Source: Melampsora larici-populina 98AG31
Taxonomy: Eukaryota; Basidiomycota; Pucciniomycetes; Pucciniales; Melampsoraceae
Length of the DNA stretch: 64,000 nucleotides
Direction: 5' to 3'
Assembly (NCBI RefSeq): GCF_000204055.1
Contig: NW_006768796.1
Span: forward strand, 680,084-744,083
Below, piece after piece: positions 1 to 12,514 of the stretch. The notes beneath the pieces were generated by a model. That model made no database searches. It saw only the letters and a list, made by a program, of their open reading frames with translations, and was not told the DNA's origin. Within the stretch, counting starts at the first letter, position 1; every line of letters starts with the position of its first letter. Position numbers and translations under genes: made by a program.

Positions 1-1
1 A

Positions 2-1084
2 ATGGATCTTACTTTGAGCTTGCATGAAAAATTGAAGGCTTTTAGTGACTTTAGATGGGAATCTATACCATCACATATCATCCATCACTCAAATTTACCT
101 AAAAATGAGGTTCAAAGAAGGACACAAGTCCTTGCTCATCAGCAAAGTCAATTTATGATTGATGAAAGCTGGAAAGATTATCATCCACACCTTGATGCTC
201 AAGTAGTTCAGTGGCTTTGTTTGATTTTTCAAGTTGAGAGTCCTTGGCCAACCTTCTCCCATTTGAATGAAAGCTTTGAGATATGTGTCAAAAAGGAGTT
301 AAGCTCAATACCTCAAATTGGAGAGAAGTTTGACACATTGAAGATGGTTTTGGGAAAAGAGCTAGACACAAGGAATGAATTGATTCATTACATGATCTCC
401 CGTGGATCCAAGCCAATTTGGTGGGATGTATCTGAAATGAGTGAAGCCAGAAGACAAGGAATCTATGTCATGGACCTCATCCGACTAGGTGATGCTCTGT
501 GCTTTGATAACCCTCAAGCTTTCAAAAAAACACTTTTAGTATTAGATGAATCCAAGCTTGTAAGTCTCAACAGAGAGCTGGACTGTATATTACAGAATAG
601 GCAAAGAGACCCCCAAAAGTATCCAGTATATGGGTGTGATTGGGAAGATTCACCGGAGAAGAATTGGTTACGCAGTAAACCCAAACTATGGAAGATCTAT
701 CAATCTAATTTGAAGGAATTGATTTTGGCAACTGACAAAGCTTGCCTATATTTACATCCAGGGTTGTTAAATCACATAGGTATATCCTCAGAAAGAACAT
801 GGTGGTCAGGAGGAGATTTATTGATTTGGAGTGATTCAAGTGCGCCAGTGATTTTAATGAATAAAATTGGTGAAAGTTTAAATTTGAAGAATTTTAAAGA
901 CCTAAAATTTGATATGATTCCAATAATCAAAAAGAAGATTACTAATCATGGTATTGATTCAAAAACAAGGAAAAGGATGATGCTTTGTTTTGAGAGAAGA
1001 TGTGAATTGAACTTGGAACTTGAAGAGAGAAATAAAGGCTTGATTTGGAAGATAAAGGATCATATTTTCTCAGCTTGGTCATAA
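2..1084 (+). CDS. hypothetical protein, possibly 5'-truncated by the window edge
   Basis: An open frame of 360 codons starts at the ATG at base 2 and runs without a stop to TAA at 1082-1084. Because it begins at the window edge the true start may lie upstream. The product is hydrophilic and rich in Glu, Lys and Leu, with many Trp residues, and has no obvious signal peptide or membrane segment. I recognise no domain. The length without a stop in AT-rich DNA supports real coding. It could be the last exon of a larger gene. It might belong to one of the lineage-specific families common in rust fungi, but that is a guess. No neighbour helps assign a role. Confidence 0.6.
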   Translation: MDLTLSLHEKLKAFSDFRWESIPSHIIHHSNLPKNEVQRRTQVLAHQQSQFMIDESWKDYHPHLDAQVVQWLCLIFQVESPWPTFSHLNESFEICVKKELSSIPQIGEKFDTLKMVLGKELDTRNELIHYMISRGSKPIWWDVSEMSEARRQGIYVMDLIRLGDALCFDNPQAFKKTLLVLDESKLVSLNRELDCILQNRQRDPQKYPVYGCDWEDSPEKNWLRSKPKLWKIYQSNLKELILATDKACLYLHPGLLNHIGISSERTWWSGGDLLIWSDSSAPVILMNKIGESLNLKNFKDLKFDMIPIIKKKITNHGIDSKTRKRMMLCFERRCELNLELEERNKGLIWKIKDHIFSAWS

Positions 1085-2314
1085 TTACTATTTAAATAAT
1101 TATACAAATGAATTATAATTGATACATATATTGCTTTGTAAACATGATAATAAAAGGCATGATTGACCTTCTAGGTTATCTTCAGTTTTTTCCTTATTAA
1201 GATTGTTTATGTATGAAAGTTTTTAGTATTCACCTAAGTATCAAGCCTTTTGATGTGGTGATGATCTATAGAAATCCACTTGGATTTTTGTATATTTCTG
1301 AGGTAATTGGTAAGTTTTGATGTCTTTATTTGAAGGATGTATGATAATATTTTCAACAGTTGTTACATGCAGATGGATGATAATAGATCATGACATTCTT
1401 CCAACATGCTCCTCATGAGTTGTGCAAAAGTGAGATGTTGAAGTTTGGGTTCAATGATTTTGTATCCAGATTGAAAGTCTTTAGTGCAATGACCTAAGCT
1501 TACCCCATGATGTTGCTTTTGTGCACAGTGTGGTATATACATCAATGTCTTTGTGGCATCTCTCTTGTTTTGGTGTTTGGTCCTGCATTGCCCCAGAATC
1601 ACCACTTTTTTAGTCATCAACATCATCATTCTGAGCTCAAACTAGAAAAAGGAGTGTTTGTCATATATATTTTTTCAGGTTAAAAACAAGTAAACCAGGG
1701 GTCAGAGCATCCAAGCTGTTTTTTTTGCAAAACCCTAAGTAGCTAAGTTTACCTAATGTTTACTGAATGGCCTGAATCTGAACTCATAATTGTGGTTGTC
1801 GTCACATCTTACATCACATCTTCTACTTCTACTTCTTTGGCAGGAGTCTTGGTAGCAACCTCTGAAGTTGCATGGGCACATCCCACCCAGTAGGACACAT
1901 AAACGGCTGATTTTGCAAAAATAGTGATTTTGACTGCTTATTGCCTCTCACACTAACTTATACACCCTTGTTCTTTTATTTTTGTACGCCTCAAAGGTGG
2001 ACTTGGTCAGTTTAGCCTCTCACGTAGCTTCTTCTAATCTCATTGCAAGATCTTTCCATCCTCTTGCCTTTTTTTGATCAGTTCAAAAATCAAAATTACT
2101 ATTAAGTATACATGTAATAATCTTCTTGATAAAGCCCTGTGCCCACCTGATGCTGCCGCGGGCCGGGCCACGATATAATCAGGCGGAACTCGGATTCGGG
2201 TGGGATATGATCGGATACTATGACATCAAGATTCAACAAGCTCGAGAAGCGCTCAGCAAGAGCTGCTCAGCAAGGAACAACCACAAAGAATCAACCAATC
2301 ACTCAGAATAGAAA
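1085..2314. other. intergenic spacer
   Basis: AT-rich spacer between the first ORF and the exchanger gene. The only open frames are short and show no protein-like composition. The last 200 bases should hold the promoter and 5' UTR of the exchanger, but no individual element stands out. Confidence 0.5.
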
Positions 2315-5300
2315 ATGAAACCCCTTATCAGCAAAAGAAATTTAAACAAGCCATCAACTATCTCAACCCTTTTGACGGTTTCGATCATATTTACCATCAA
2401 CTTAATCTCAACTTTTTATTCTCATTCGACAACTGCCAAGAGACTATCATCAACTTCTCTGCTAATCAGATTACATCGAGTCTCAATCAAGAAAAGATCG
2501 ATTCAAACATATCCTACTTCGAACCTAACTTCAAACAAAATCTCAACTTCAGCTTCACATCAAGTGCCATTGCCAACGCCAGTGCCAGCGCCATTGCCAT
2601 TGCCAATCCCAATTGAGCATGAGCAACCTCCTGGATCAATACCTTATCTCAAGCTTTACTCAGCACTCTCAAACACTCTGAAGCCTCTTGGTTTATTTCT
2701 CTTGATATTTTGGTCACTCTTCTTATTCGCTTTCGTCGGGATCGTGGCCTCTGACTTCTTCTGTCCAAACCTATCGACAATTTCTTCGAGTTTAGGATTA
2801 CCGGAGTCTGTTGCTGGTGTTAGTTGAGTCTTTTTGATCCCTACTTTATATTTCCCCTTGATTTCTTGTTGAACTCATTCAAAATGCGGTCTCTCAAAAA
2901 TTTATCACTTCAGCGTTCCTTGGTCTCGGTAATGGCGCTCCAGATGTATTTTCAACTTTCGCTGCAATGAAATCTGGAAATGGCTCTTTAGCAATTGGTG
3001 AACTGATTGGCGCAGCTTCCTTTATCGTCTCTGTCGTAGCTGGCTCAATGGTACTCGCTTGTCCTTTCAGAGTCCCTCGACACTCTTTCTTGCGTGATGT
3101 AGGCTTCTTCACATTTGCCATCGCCTTTGTGCTTTACATCATCCATGACGGTCGAATTGTGCGTTGGGAAGCTACTGCCCTCATCATACTTTATGTTACT
3201 TATGTCTTCGTTGTCGGATTCGGTACTTGGTGGATTGAACGTCAACATAGGAGAAGAGAATTGATAAGAAAGGTTCGGAATGAATATGCTGATGATGGCG
3301 AAGAAATCGAACCTTATCAAGATGATCGTCAGTTCTCTTGATGAAAGATCTTTAATCTGGCTTCAAATTGATCCACTGATACTCCTTTTTTCGATTTGTG
3401 GTCGTCTTCTCATTTCTTTCAACACCTTAAGCCGATTTTCCCATTCAACCGGGTGGATATTCGCCTGAGAGCGTCCTTCTGACGTCAACTACTCCTATCG
3501 GTTCCCCGCGACCGAATGGCTCCCCGCGTCTTCTTCCAATTCCAGCCGATTCTCCCATCCTGAATTTCTCCACCCATCTCAATGATAATCAAGATGCGAT
3601 CTCATCGCATTCCGAAGAGTTTTTGACAGAAGCAACTTCTAATCTCAATCTTCCTAATTTACATAACCGTCGCATGCGAGCTCCTTCACTCTCATACAAA
3701 GCTCACCAACACGGTATAGGTTTTTTAAGCCCTGTCTTTGCCATCTCAAGACCTCCAAATGAGCACCGTATAACAGATGTGGAATACGGACAGACTCATA
3801 CAAGACGAAGAAGTAAACCGATCAACAGTTCGCCTGCGATTCGTTCAAGTATCCTTGGTGCTATCGAGTTTCGTGATGTGGTTAACTCTCTCAACCGAGA
3901 CTCGCGTGCCGAATCTCTGGCTCAGTTTACCTCGCGACCAAGATTATCTGCTAGTATTGGTCCAGCTCGACCAGCAATCTCTGATCCTAGTCTTGAATTC
4001 AATCGTAAACGATCTGGTAGTCATAGCTGTGCATTTCCAATACCTCTTAATAGTTCTCCATCTCTCGTAGTCTCTCAATCACCTGTTTCGCCTCTCAGTC
4101 CTTCTAATTTGCTCGAGCCAAACAAGAGTCCAACCGCAAATCTGTCCTACGGTAGACGGATGGGACATCGCGCCTCACAGAGTGCTGCTGCCGGTACAAG
4201 TCTCTTCAAATGGGGAAATGATTGGGCCCGATCGCTACCTGCTCAAGCCTCTGATGATATACCGCCCCCGAGTGGATTCCCTTGGTTGGGATTCAATGGA
4301 ACGGACTCGCCAACCCCAAATAGAAGAGCAGTTGCGCAGATAGAGGATGTAGCTCAACATACAACAAATCGAGAAAGTCGAATCCTTTCCCAAAGTACCA
4401 GACTAGGAGGGCTGGCAGAAGAAGGAGATCTGATAGAAGATAGGACATTGAACACTGGATTGATACCATCGATCATGATCATTGGAGAGAGAGGAGACGC
4501 TAGGCAGCTACATGATCAAGAATCGGCACCGTTAATAAAGAAAGAGGTTCAATATTGGTGGCTGATATTGAAAGTCATATGTCCCTCTATTCAAGATTGG
4601 AAGTCAAAAAGTCATGCTGGACGACTTGCAGCTATCATCTCTGCTCCAGGAATTTTACTTTTAACGCTTACTATACCAGTCGTACAAGATAACTCTGAAG
4701 TGTATGATCAAGATGATCAAGATGAAGAGGAAGCCGAAGGGCAACAAATTATGGTGATCAATTCCAAGATGGATGGAGAAGAAGAAGGTGATGAAGGAAT
4801 TCCATCAGATGAAAGAATCGCACATTGGTTATCGATCATCCAATGTAACTTATCACCCATCTTAGTGATTGTAACTCTCTTATCAGAAGAAAGATGGTAC
4901 TATTGGTGTACTTCGGTTATGATTGGAATAAGTCTTTCGATTTATATTTCTCAAAGATTAGATCAAACTGTAAAAGTTGTGTTATGTTTTGTCGGATTTG
5001 CGATTTCAATGGTTTGGATTTTAACTATTGTAAATGAAGTGATTGGGGTTTTGGAAACTATTGGACAGATCTTGGGATTGAGTGACGCGGTTATTGGGCT
5101 TACGATTTTTGCGGTTGGAAATTCATTGGGAGATTTAGTAGCTAATGTCACAGGTCAGTCTTTGTTATCTAGATGAAAGTGAAAGTTGCTTTGTATATGA
5201 AGCTGATTGTTTATTTCTGCATTAGTTGCTAGGATGGGGTTTCCTGTTATGGCTATCTCTGCTTGTTTTGGAGGGTAAGTCAAGATTGTCACTTCTCAAA

Positions 5301-5618
5301 TTAGTATTGATTATTTGCTGACGTATTCAAATTCACAATCTTCTCTTTATCACCATCAGGCCAATGTTAAATGTCTTACTAGGGATCGGATTATCCTCGA
5401 CTTATTTAATTTCAATCAATGATGGAAACCCGTATGAATTTAAAGAAAGTTCAAGATTATTGATTTCAGGGATTGGTTTATTAATTGTCTTATTAATCAC
5501 TTTGATTGTTGTACCTTTGAATAATTATAAACTTTCAAAACCTTGGGGGATCTTTTTAATTGGTTCTTATGTATTTGGCATGATTATTCATTTGTTTTTT
5601 CAATTAATAAGTAACTAG
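2315..5618 (+). CDS. Na+/Ca2+ exchanger of the CaCA superfamily, NCLX/NCKX6-like
   Basis: Predicted cation antiporter moving Ca2+ across an organelle membrane (vacuole or mitochondrion; inferred). Five exons join in phase: 2315-2822, 2914-3327, 3432-5153, 5226-5274, 5360-5618, giving 983 aa. The N-terminus carries a hydrophobic segment (about residues 17-33) and a Pro-rich stretch. The first alpha repeat reads GLGNGAPDVFSTF near residue 175, with membrane segments after it. A long hydrophilic loop (about 310-710) ends in an acidic run. The second alpha repeat reads IFAVGNSLGDLVANVT near residue 870 and continues across the exon 3/4 junction into the GFPVMAISACFGGPMLN block. The two inverted GNxxxD motifs are the family's ion-binding signature, and the second matches fungal NCLX homologues. 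The start at 2315 directly follows a stop in a neighbouring frame. Donor GTCAGT and acceptor TTAAG of intron 2 are weaker than the others, so that junction is the least certain. Confidence 0.92.
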
Positions 5619-6714
5619 AAGAAAAAATGGTTGATCTGGTGTTGTTTGTTGTAATCTGGAGTGATATTTTGATTTGTTTTTTCATATTAAATTCATCTTC
5701 ATATATTTGCTTTGTCAGTTCTTTTGTATTCGTTCTTAGAGGACATTCTGGTATCTTGTTGTATGTATGTTTCTTACTGTTTGAACATACGTTATAGTAT
5801 AGAAAACATGTAAGATTATGATATATCATTTACAAAAACTAGGGGGCAGTTATATTGGATTTGATAAGTTATCATACATCTATTCTATCTTCTTCCTTTT
5901 CAGTCTCCTCACAATCCTGTCTTCTGTAACTGAAGCAATGCCAGAGTGGGTTGTAATTCGTGTACGCTCTCTTTTTAAAGAACTGATGGCCGTGTGTAAA
6001 CCAACACAATCCTCTTCTGGTACCTCATAGGCTACTGCAGTAATTGGTGCGTCAGGTAAAATCAAAAGCGCTTTTTTGTCACCGGCAGAATCAAGTGATA
6101 ACAAACGCATAGTAAGTTGATGAGATCAATGGCAAAATGACCTCTTATGACTGGTAATGGTTAGAGCGTCTCGTAACTCGAGTACAAATCCTTCTAGTCG
6201 TTGAGCGACTTACAGAACCTCAGCATCGAGGCGGAGGCCTAGATTTGATCCATTCCGGCCAACTTGAAAGGTTGCAAGGATCTCTACGTCATCGTTTCCT
6301 CAGCTCAAGATCTCATAACAAAATAGTGGCGATGCCTAGGTGAACCAGGCAGGCAGATCTGTCAAGACAAATTTGTGCCGAATCATTCTCGTCTACGTGA
6401 TACGGTTTCTCGAAATACATGGCGATTTCATCATAAGGTCGTCAACGACTAAATCAGTAAGAAAAACTCCCCAAGAAAGTGCGACGGTGACGATTGTCAA
6501 TCAGTTGAGGAATTTGTCTGAGTTTGAATATATATCATATTCTCAAAGCGACTTCAGATTGAATAGTTCACTTTTACAAAACTTCATCCTTTTCCCATCT
6601 TGAAACCTCTTGCCAAATCGACTTCTTTTGCAGTACTCATTGAACTTAACTTGAGCGAAACCGACCAAAGGCCTTTGAACTTATTTATTCATCATCAAAG
6701 CTCCATCCTTGACC
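5619..6714. other. intergenic spacer
   Basis: No gene supported. A 76-codon open frame on the minus strand (6110-5880) has protein-like composition, but no start context, partner exons or recognisable domain, so it is not called. The last 100 bases hold the presumed promoter and leader of the secreted-protein gene. Confidence 0.45.
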
Positions 6715-7788
6715 ATGCGTTCCAGCTTCTTCCAACTTCTCATTGTCCTTCTCACGTCGACTGTCTTTGGTAGTCCATTCAATCATCTTCATTTGAGATC
6801 ATCTACAGCTAATCGTGGAATACTCTCGAGTTGTGATGTCTCAGGAGGCAAAACGGGACAAGACAGTTTTTATCCTGGTGAGTCTCCACCACCGCCTGCT
6901 CAAAGCCACTTATCGGATTACATATCACAACAATGTATTCCTCAAGGATGCAATACTGATTTTTGAGATATCCATTTTTGTACATTGTGTGATTGCTTTA
7001 GGTGGTGATCACGGTCCAAAGACAAAATTCGATTCAGAAGGAAAATTCGAAGTTTGGAGTCGAGTCAAAGACATCCAATCAGGTAAATATTGAGAGAATG
7101 TTTTTTCAGCCTTCTACCATCATATCTTTGTGATGAATTCCTGATCTTTTATACATTCCATCTTCGTAGAATCTCAGATCCGTATGTGCCAAATTGACGA
7201 TACTGGAACTGGTGATATAATTTTCATGGCAAATACCAACTTTGAGGGAAATGGTAAAATAGAAGAGATTGAAGATGGAGAAAAGGTCCAACCAATGATT
7301 TCGATTCAAGTTCCAAGTAACACTAAGTGCAGCGGAGGTGATGATGGAGAGAGTTGTGTGTTGAAGTGCAAGATTGAGGTAAAAAATTCCACCTATCCTT
7401 GACTACTCCCAGTGAAAATTAAACCTTCGTTTTGTTCTGTTGCTGTTTACAGAACTCCAGCTCTTCTATGGTTGATAAGTGCGTTTCATTTGGTCACCCT
7501 GAGGAAATTGACATCAACACTATCGGTCAAACTGTCTTCGGAATGTCATCCCATCAACAGGACGTAGAAGAGAGAAATCCAGATAATGAACTTCCTTCAT
7601 CATATCATCTCGAAACTGCGTCAGGAAATCGTCACACGAAACGTTCGATCATCGAAGCCAGAGCTGATGACTCAGATTTGTCCCCTCAAATTCAATGGGA
7701 AGAGTCTCGCCTTCCGGCTAATCTTCCTAAGCAGGTAGACCCCAAAGACCTCTCTCCAGTAAAAGAAGGAGAAGCAAAGAAGCCATAA
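6715..7788 (+). CDS. secreted Egh16-like protein (DUF3129-type), candidate effector
   Basis: Four exons join in phase: 6715-6877, 7002-7082, 7170-7378, 7453-7788, giving 262 aa. The N-terminus is a clear signal peptide (MRSSFFQLLIVLLTSTVFG). The core resembles the C-terminal half of Egh16/Gas1-type appressorium proteins: a CQIDDTGTG block at about residues 88-96, then a C-x-GG-x(5)-C-x(3)-C cluster and a final Cys near residue 162. Those proteins are secreted and associated with host penetration in plant-pathogenic fungi. The last 100 residues are hydrophilic, rich in Glu and Pro, and not family-like. The match is partial, since the usual GPFGGC ending is absent, so this could be a lineage-specific secreted protein with a similar Cys framework. 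The start was chosen because it opens the signal peptide; a TTG two codons upstream is not needed. Confidence 0.7.
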
Positions 7789-9079
7789 ATTCATTACAGC
7801 ATTTTGCATTTGTATCACTTTGTTATGCTCGATGGTTACAAAGGTGTTATAATTCTGCGTTTAAAACGACACTTTGTTTTTGTAGAACATCCCCCTCCCT
7901 TTCAACTTTTAGAACATTCAAAAAAAAATAAACGTAAACATATCTTGCACCAGAACAAATAATAATCCTTTCAATGTAACAGAATTTTGGGTGCATCCTG
8001 CCTCTTCCCAGCTCCAGTTTTCTGCGCCATATCATCTATCATACTTCTTATCTCTTCTTAAGTCAATTTAATTCAAGTTGCCTTTGAGAAAACCATTACC
8101 TGAAACTTGAAATTATTTGATATCGATTAAATCTTGACTTCCAAGCAAACACGTAACACATAGTACTCAATCTTACTATCTGAATCTTGTGTGCCCGGTG
8201 TTATCTTTGATAATTTTGAGGGAGTCTTACATGCGCCATTTGAAAGTTCGATTGACAAATGTAGCTTGAAAGCACCACAGCAGATCAAAGCTGCACCCAA
8301 ATACTCTTTCAGGGGAAACTCTGGTCTCCCTTTGGCGTTTGCATCTGTACACCTTGTTAACAACTCCACATCTCGGTAGTGTTCCAAACTTGAGCATGTA
8401 CACACTGAATTCCATTCTCGAGAGTAGAAGGAGTGACAGGTGCAGCCAAGGATGTCACGTGTGGTAGTACTAGTGATGACATCTCCAACACACTCGAATT
8501 TGGAAGATGAGAAGAGAGGAAAAACTTCATCCTCTCTACTTACTCCAAATTCTCCTTGCGCTGATTCCTGGCAATCCTGCAAGTAGTTATTTTGGCTTCT
8601 TCTCTTTTCTCTCCATTGTTTTTTCAAAAGCCGCCCACCGCCCAGTGCTTCTGGAGTTACTATAATTAGGTAACTCTGATATACAGATGTCTATTCCAAA
8701 ACTTGCTCTCCACGAGGTCTGAATGGATCTAGATACATGCGGACTTCATTTTCATGAATCGAAAGGATAATTATCCTTTTCCCTCAATTCAACTTGATCA
8801 TCGATAAGCAGATTGATAAAAACTAGGATCAAACACAACTTGATTTTGATACAAAATAAGGTAACATTGGTACATGCAAAACCTGTGGAATTCTACAGAA
8901 CAGAAACACTCCTCCATCGCAAAAAAATATCCCTATCATTCCGTGTCCCAGAAGTTCCTTATCCTTTCAAAAATCGGTTCTATCTGTTCCAAAAAACAAT
9001 TGATACATCAAAAAAATGAAACCCTCTTGCCAAGAAGTATGAAAAGGATGACTTACATCACTTTAAACCCGAAAAGGTC
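7789..9079. other. intergenic spacer with one doubtful minus-strand ORF
   Basis: Holds the 3' end of the secreted-protein gene and about 1 kb without a supported gene. A 166-codon minus-strand frame (8627-8127) encodes a Cys-containing product with two Cys pairs in its centre. It lacks a signal peptide at the apparent start and I could not pair it with other exons. It may be an exon of an unrecognised gene or chance. Confidence 0.35.
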
Positions 9080-10031
9080 TTAAGAAGAACGGAGATAATA
9101 GTCTAGACTATCTTCTTCTTCTTCAAATGATGCTCTATGAGGATCAATTCTATTTTCCGGAGTATGAAAAGGGTATGAGAATCCAGAAGAAATCTCGGAG
9201 GAAGATTGAGAGGAGGAAGGGGAGGAAGAGGGAGACCGGGATCGAGAACTTGCAGAAGGTGAGCAAACTTCACGTCGATAGTTTTGCAATTGCGTGATTG
9301 ATAGTTTCCTAGGTGGAGTCTTAAACCCACTAGGAAGTAAAGTATCTCTCGCTTTTCTGGTCATTCTTCCACTGAATATCGCTTCCTTTACTTCTTCTGG
9401 GCGAGCTGGTTGACATATTTTCATTGAATGATCAAATCTTTGTGAGATCTCTTGACAGACCTCAGCGAAAGATGGTTCGTGGGGTGTGACCCAATCGTCT
9501 CTAGTATTAAGCCTCGATGAAGGTCTACTACGTTCAAGAAACTCATCTGCTTCTTCACCTTAAATATTGAAAATCATATTTTAAACCTTGGTTAGTTCTG
9601 AATTGGTGATCGGAAAGAAAAAGAGTAAATGAAGTCATATTGACTTGCAAAACGAACTTTCAGCATTTGCCTGGTTCGCAATTACCCTGGCTTTCCCAAA
9701 AGCACTTCCGAGTGGTGGGGCGATATTGGCTGCGCTAGCCCACCAACTTCGAGGATCGAGGAAAGCTAGATAAGTAAACAGAATCAAGGGATTAAGTTAG
9801 AACAAAAATTCAAAAACAATCATGATGATATACGAAATTCAAATGACCCTTCAATCTTCCATTTTCCTTTGGTTTTTCGAATTCCATAATAGTGGCCCTT
9901 CGTGGGTGGATAGGTGCGTTCTCACTCGTGTTGGAAACGAGTGTAAAACTTTCTTCTTGAGTATGAGCCGGAGGGGTAGGACTCTTGGAGGTAAAGCAAA
10001 GTGATAAACCCAATGGAAGATTGATAATCAT
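9080..10031 (-). CDS. hypothetical Ser-rich protein, multi-exon
   Basis: Unrecognised gene read from right to left. The last exon (9558-9080) encodes an Arg/Lys-containing region, a Ser/Pro-rich stretch and an acidic tail ending LDYYLRSS. It joins in phase to an upstream exon (9765-9649) that includes the block FLDPRSWWASAANIAPPLG. The intron between them has a GC donor (GCAAGT) and AG acceptor; the nearby GT alternative would create an immediate stop. A likely first exon (10031-9834) starts at an ATG and encodes a Pro/Thr-rich N-terminus, but its junction to the second exon is off by one base under every GT-AG pairing I tried. The 5' structure is therefore uncertain. No domain is recognised and no membrane segment is evident. 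Composition suggests an intracellular, largely disordered protein. Confidence 0.55.
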
Positions 10032-10773
10032 ATGAGTCGATAGATAGGTATTGGGTGGTTGAAATGTGGCAGATTTGGAGATTCAAGAAAATCAGTCTAG
10101 ATTGAGGGAACACAAAGAAGCGTTGTCGATTTGTTGATGAGAATATTTGAATCTGAAGCTTGATATGAGGATCGAGTAATCGTGTTCTCGTGAGATGATT
10201 GAAAATATCAGGCAAGGATGCAAGTGATGTTATAATCGATTTTGTTCCTATCCTTGAGACGAAGCACAGAAGTTTTTTTTGTATCAGCAGGACTTCTGTT
10301 CCTGTTTTTTTTCACAGATTTGAAATCAAGTCATCTCCATAACTCTTCCACATCTACGAAGGCACGAATCCAAAAAGAACCTGAATGAGAACCTCGCGAG
10401 ACGTGATCAACTTGTCGCCTAAGGAAGCGATTGCTCACCATCTGCACTACAATTCATAAGAAGCACTCTATGCTCGTCTCGTTCACTCCTTGGATGAAAA
10501 TATCTGTTTCCTGAGGACATGAGTAAGAGTTGGATTTCAAAAGTCTTTCAAGACATGATTCCGGCAAACTGCAGAGTTTTCTTGCATACATGTATCGGGC
10601 TTGTTCTTTGAAACAGATTTATAATGGTGTATATTGGAATTTGGAAACTTATATACATATTACACTACAACAAATTTGAGCGAGTATCAATTAGCACCAC
10701 TTACAAATAAAGGGTGGTCAAGTTCAAAGCGGAAAAACCAGACGCAGGAAGGAGAAATCCGATCACAGTTTGA
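10032..10773. other. intergenic spacer
   Basis: No gene seen. Contains the upstream region of the Ser-rich gene and the 3' flank of the mucin-like gene, both on the minus strand. Confidence 0.45.
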
Positions 10774-12514
10774 TCAGGCTTTCGCATCTCCCGCTTTCTT
10801 AACAGACTCATCAACTGTTGCTGTGCAATCAGTTTTTTGTTTTCCACATGTCTCTAAGCTTGTGCCGGGAGTTTTCTTAAGGTTGAAGGCGTCCGCACAG
10901 GCATTGAATTGGGCATCACAAGAGCGTACAAGCGCGTCCCTCAAAGTATTCAAAGTTGCCTTACTATTATTTTTCATGAATTGCGACACGATGGGGAAAG
11001 TTCAGGAGGTTTTGAAAACATCAGACGTCGCATAAAATAGTTCAGTCAGTGTAAAATCTCAGATTTGGTTTTTATATAGTCTCGCGTCTTACCCTCCAGC
11101 TTTTTTGATGACATCAAATGTCTTGTCGCCCTTTACTACCTTTGGCGGTGAGATGCCTCCAAGCGCACCAGTAAACTGTATTGTAAGAAGGGAATTCCAA
11201 AGATGACTATGAGTCTAAAAATTCACCAGGTTGCTCTGATACGTGATGAGAGGGAAGTTGTACATACTGTTTGAAGGTTTCCTTCAGTAGAGGCATTTGG
11301 CGCAGGATTTTTGTCTGTAGGTGAGGTCGTGTTGGTGGGTGGAGTCGCCGTGTTGGTGGGTGGAGTCGCCGTGTTGGTGGGAGGGTTACTTGCGTTGATT
11401 GGGGTAGTAGTAGCATTAGATGGAGGATTGGTGGGAGTAGTACTTGAAGTGCTAGTCGATGACGAAGTCGTATCTCCCGCTTTCTTGACAGACTCATCGG
11501 TCGAGGCTATGCAATCAGATTTTTGCTTTCCACAGGCGTCTAGGCTTGTTCCAGGAGTTTTCTTGAGGTTGAAGGCGTCTGCACACTTGTTGAACTGCAC
11601 ATCACAAGAACGTACAAGTGCGTTCTTCAAGCTACCAAGAGTCGCCTTACTAATATTTTTTGTTCATAGAGGATTTCAAGATATCAAAAGTAATATAAGA
11701 TGATCTGATCAGTCTCCTAATCATACTCAAATACCTTTTGTAATAATTCTGTTTGTATATTCCCGTGTCTGTTTCTTACCTTCCATCTGCTTTGATTACA
11801 TCAAATTTCTTTTCGCCCTTTACAACCTTTGGCGGTGGAATACCTCCAAGGGCCCCAGTAAACTATATTTTAAAAAGAAATTTCGAGACCCACTGTAAGT
11901 TTCAAGCTCCAACAGTTTGCTCACATCTATAATATCATAGTGGTTATGCGTACTGTTTGAAGATTTCCTTCAGTAGACTGTGTTGGAGGAGGATTTGTGT
12001 TTGGGGATGGGGTAGTTGTGTTTGTGGGCGGGGTGGATGTAGTAGGTGGTGTAGTATCTGGAGTACTTGGAGTAGTGTTTGGAGTACTTGGATTGCCACT
12101 TGGTGATGCGGTTGTATCTCCCGCTTTCTTCACAGACTCATCAACAGTTGCAAGGCAGTCAGTCTTTTGCTTTCCGCAAGCGTCCAAGCTTGTCCCAGGC
12201 GTTTTGTTAAGGTTGAATGCGTCTGCACAAGCATTGAATTGTACATCACAAGAACGCACGATCGCGTTCTTCAAGGCATTCAATGTTGCCTTGCTATTGA
12301 TTTGCGCAATGATACCACATTCATCAAGGGTTTCAAATATTATAAATCAGGTAAGGGGTTTCAATCAGTATCTTTCTTGACCTCAGAGACTTTGGGTGAG
12401 ATTTCATGCGGGATATATTAACATGACTTACCCCCCCTTTGCCTTAAGGACATCAAATTTGTTGCCATTCTTTACTACCTTTGGTGCTGGAATGTTTCCA
12501 AGTGCACCAGTAAA
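10774..12514 (-). repeat. tandemly duplicated exon pairs (three units)
   Basis: Three successive pairs of an 83-nt linker exon and a Cys-module exon: 12514-12432 + 12293-11954, 11862-11780 + 11649-11268, 11175-11093 + 10963-10774. The linker exons are the same length and closely similar; the following exons share the RSCDxQFNxCADAFNL start and differ mainly in the length of the Thr/Pro tail. Intron phases alternate 0 and 2 identically in each pair, so whole pairs can be gained or lost without breaking the frame. The last unit lacks the Thr/Pro tail and ends the protein. Confidence 0.9.

Noticed and set aside
6140..6210. tRNA-like string near GGTTAGAGCGTCTCG
   Set aside because: No acceptor or anticodon stem pairing could be drawn; only the short D-arm-like motif matches.
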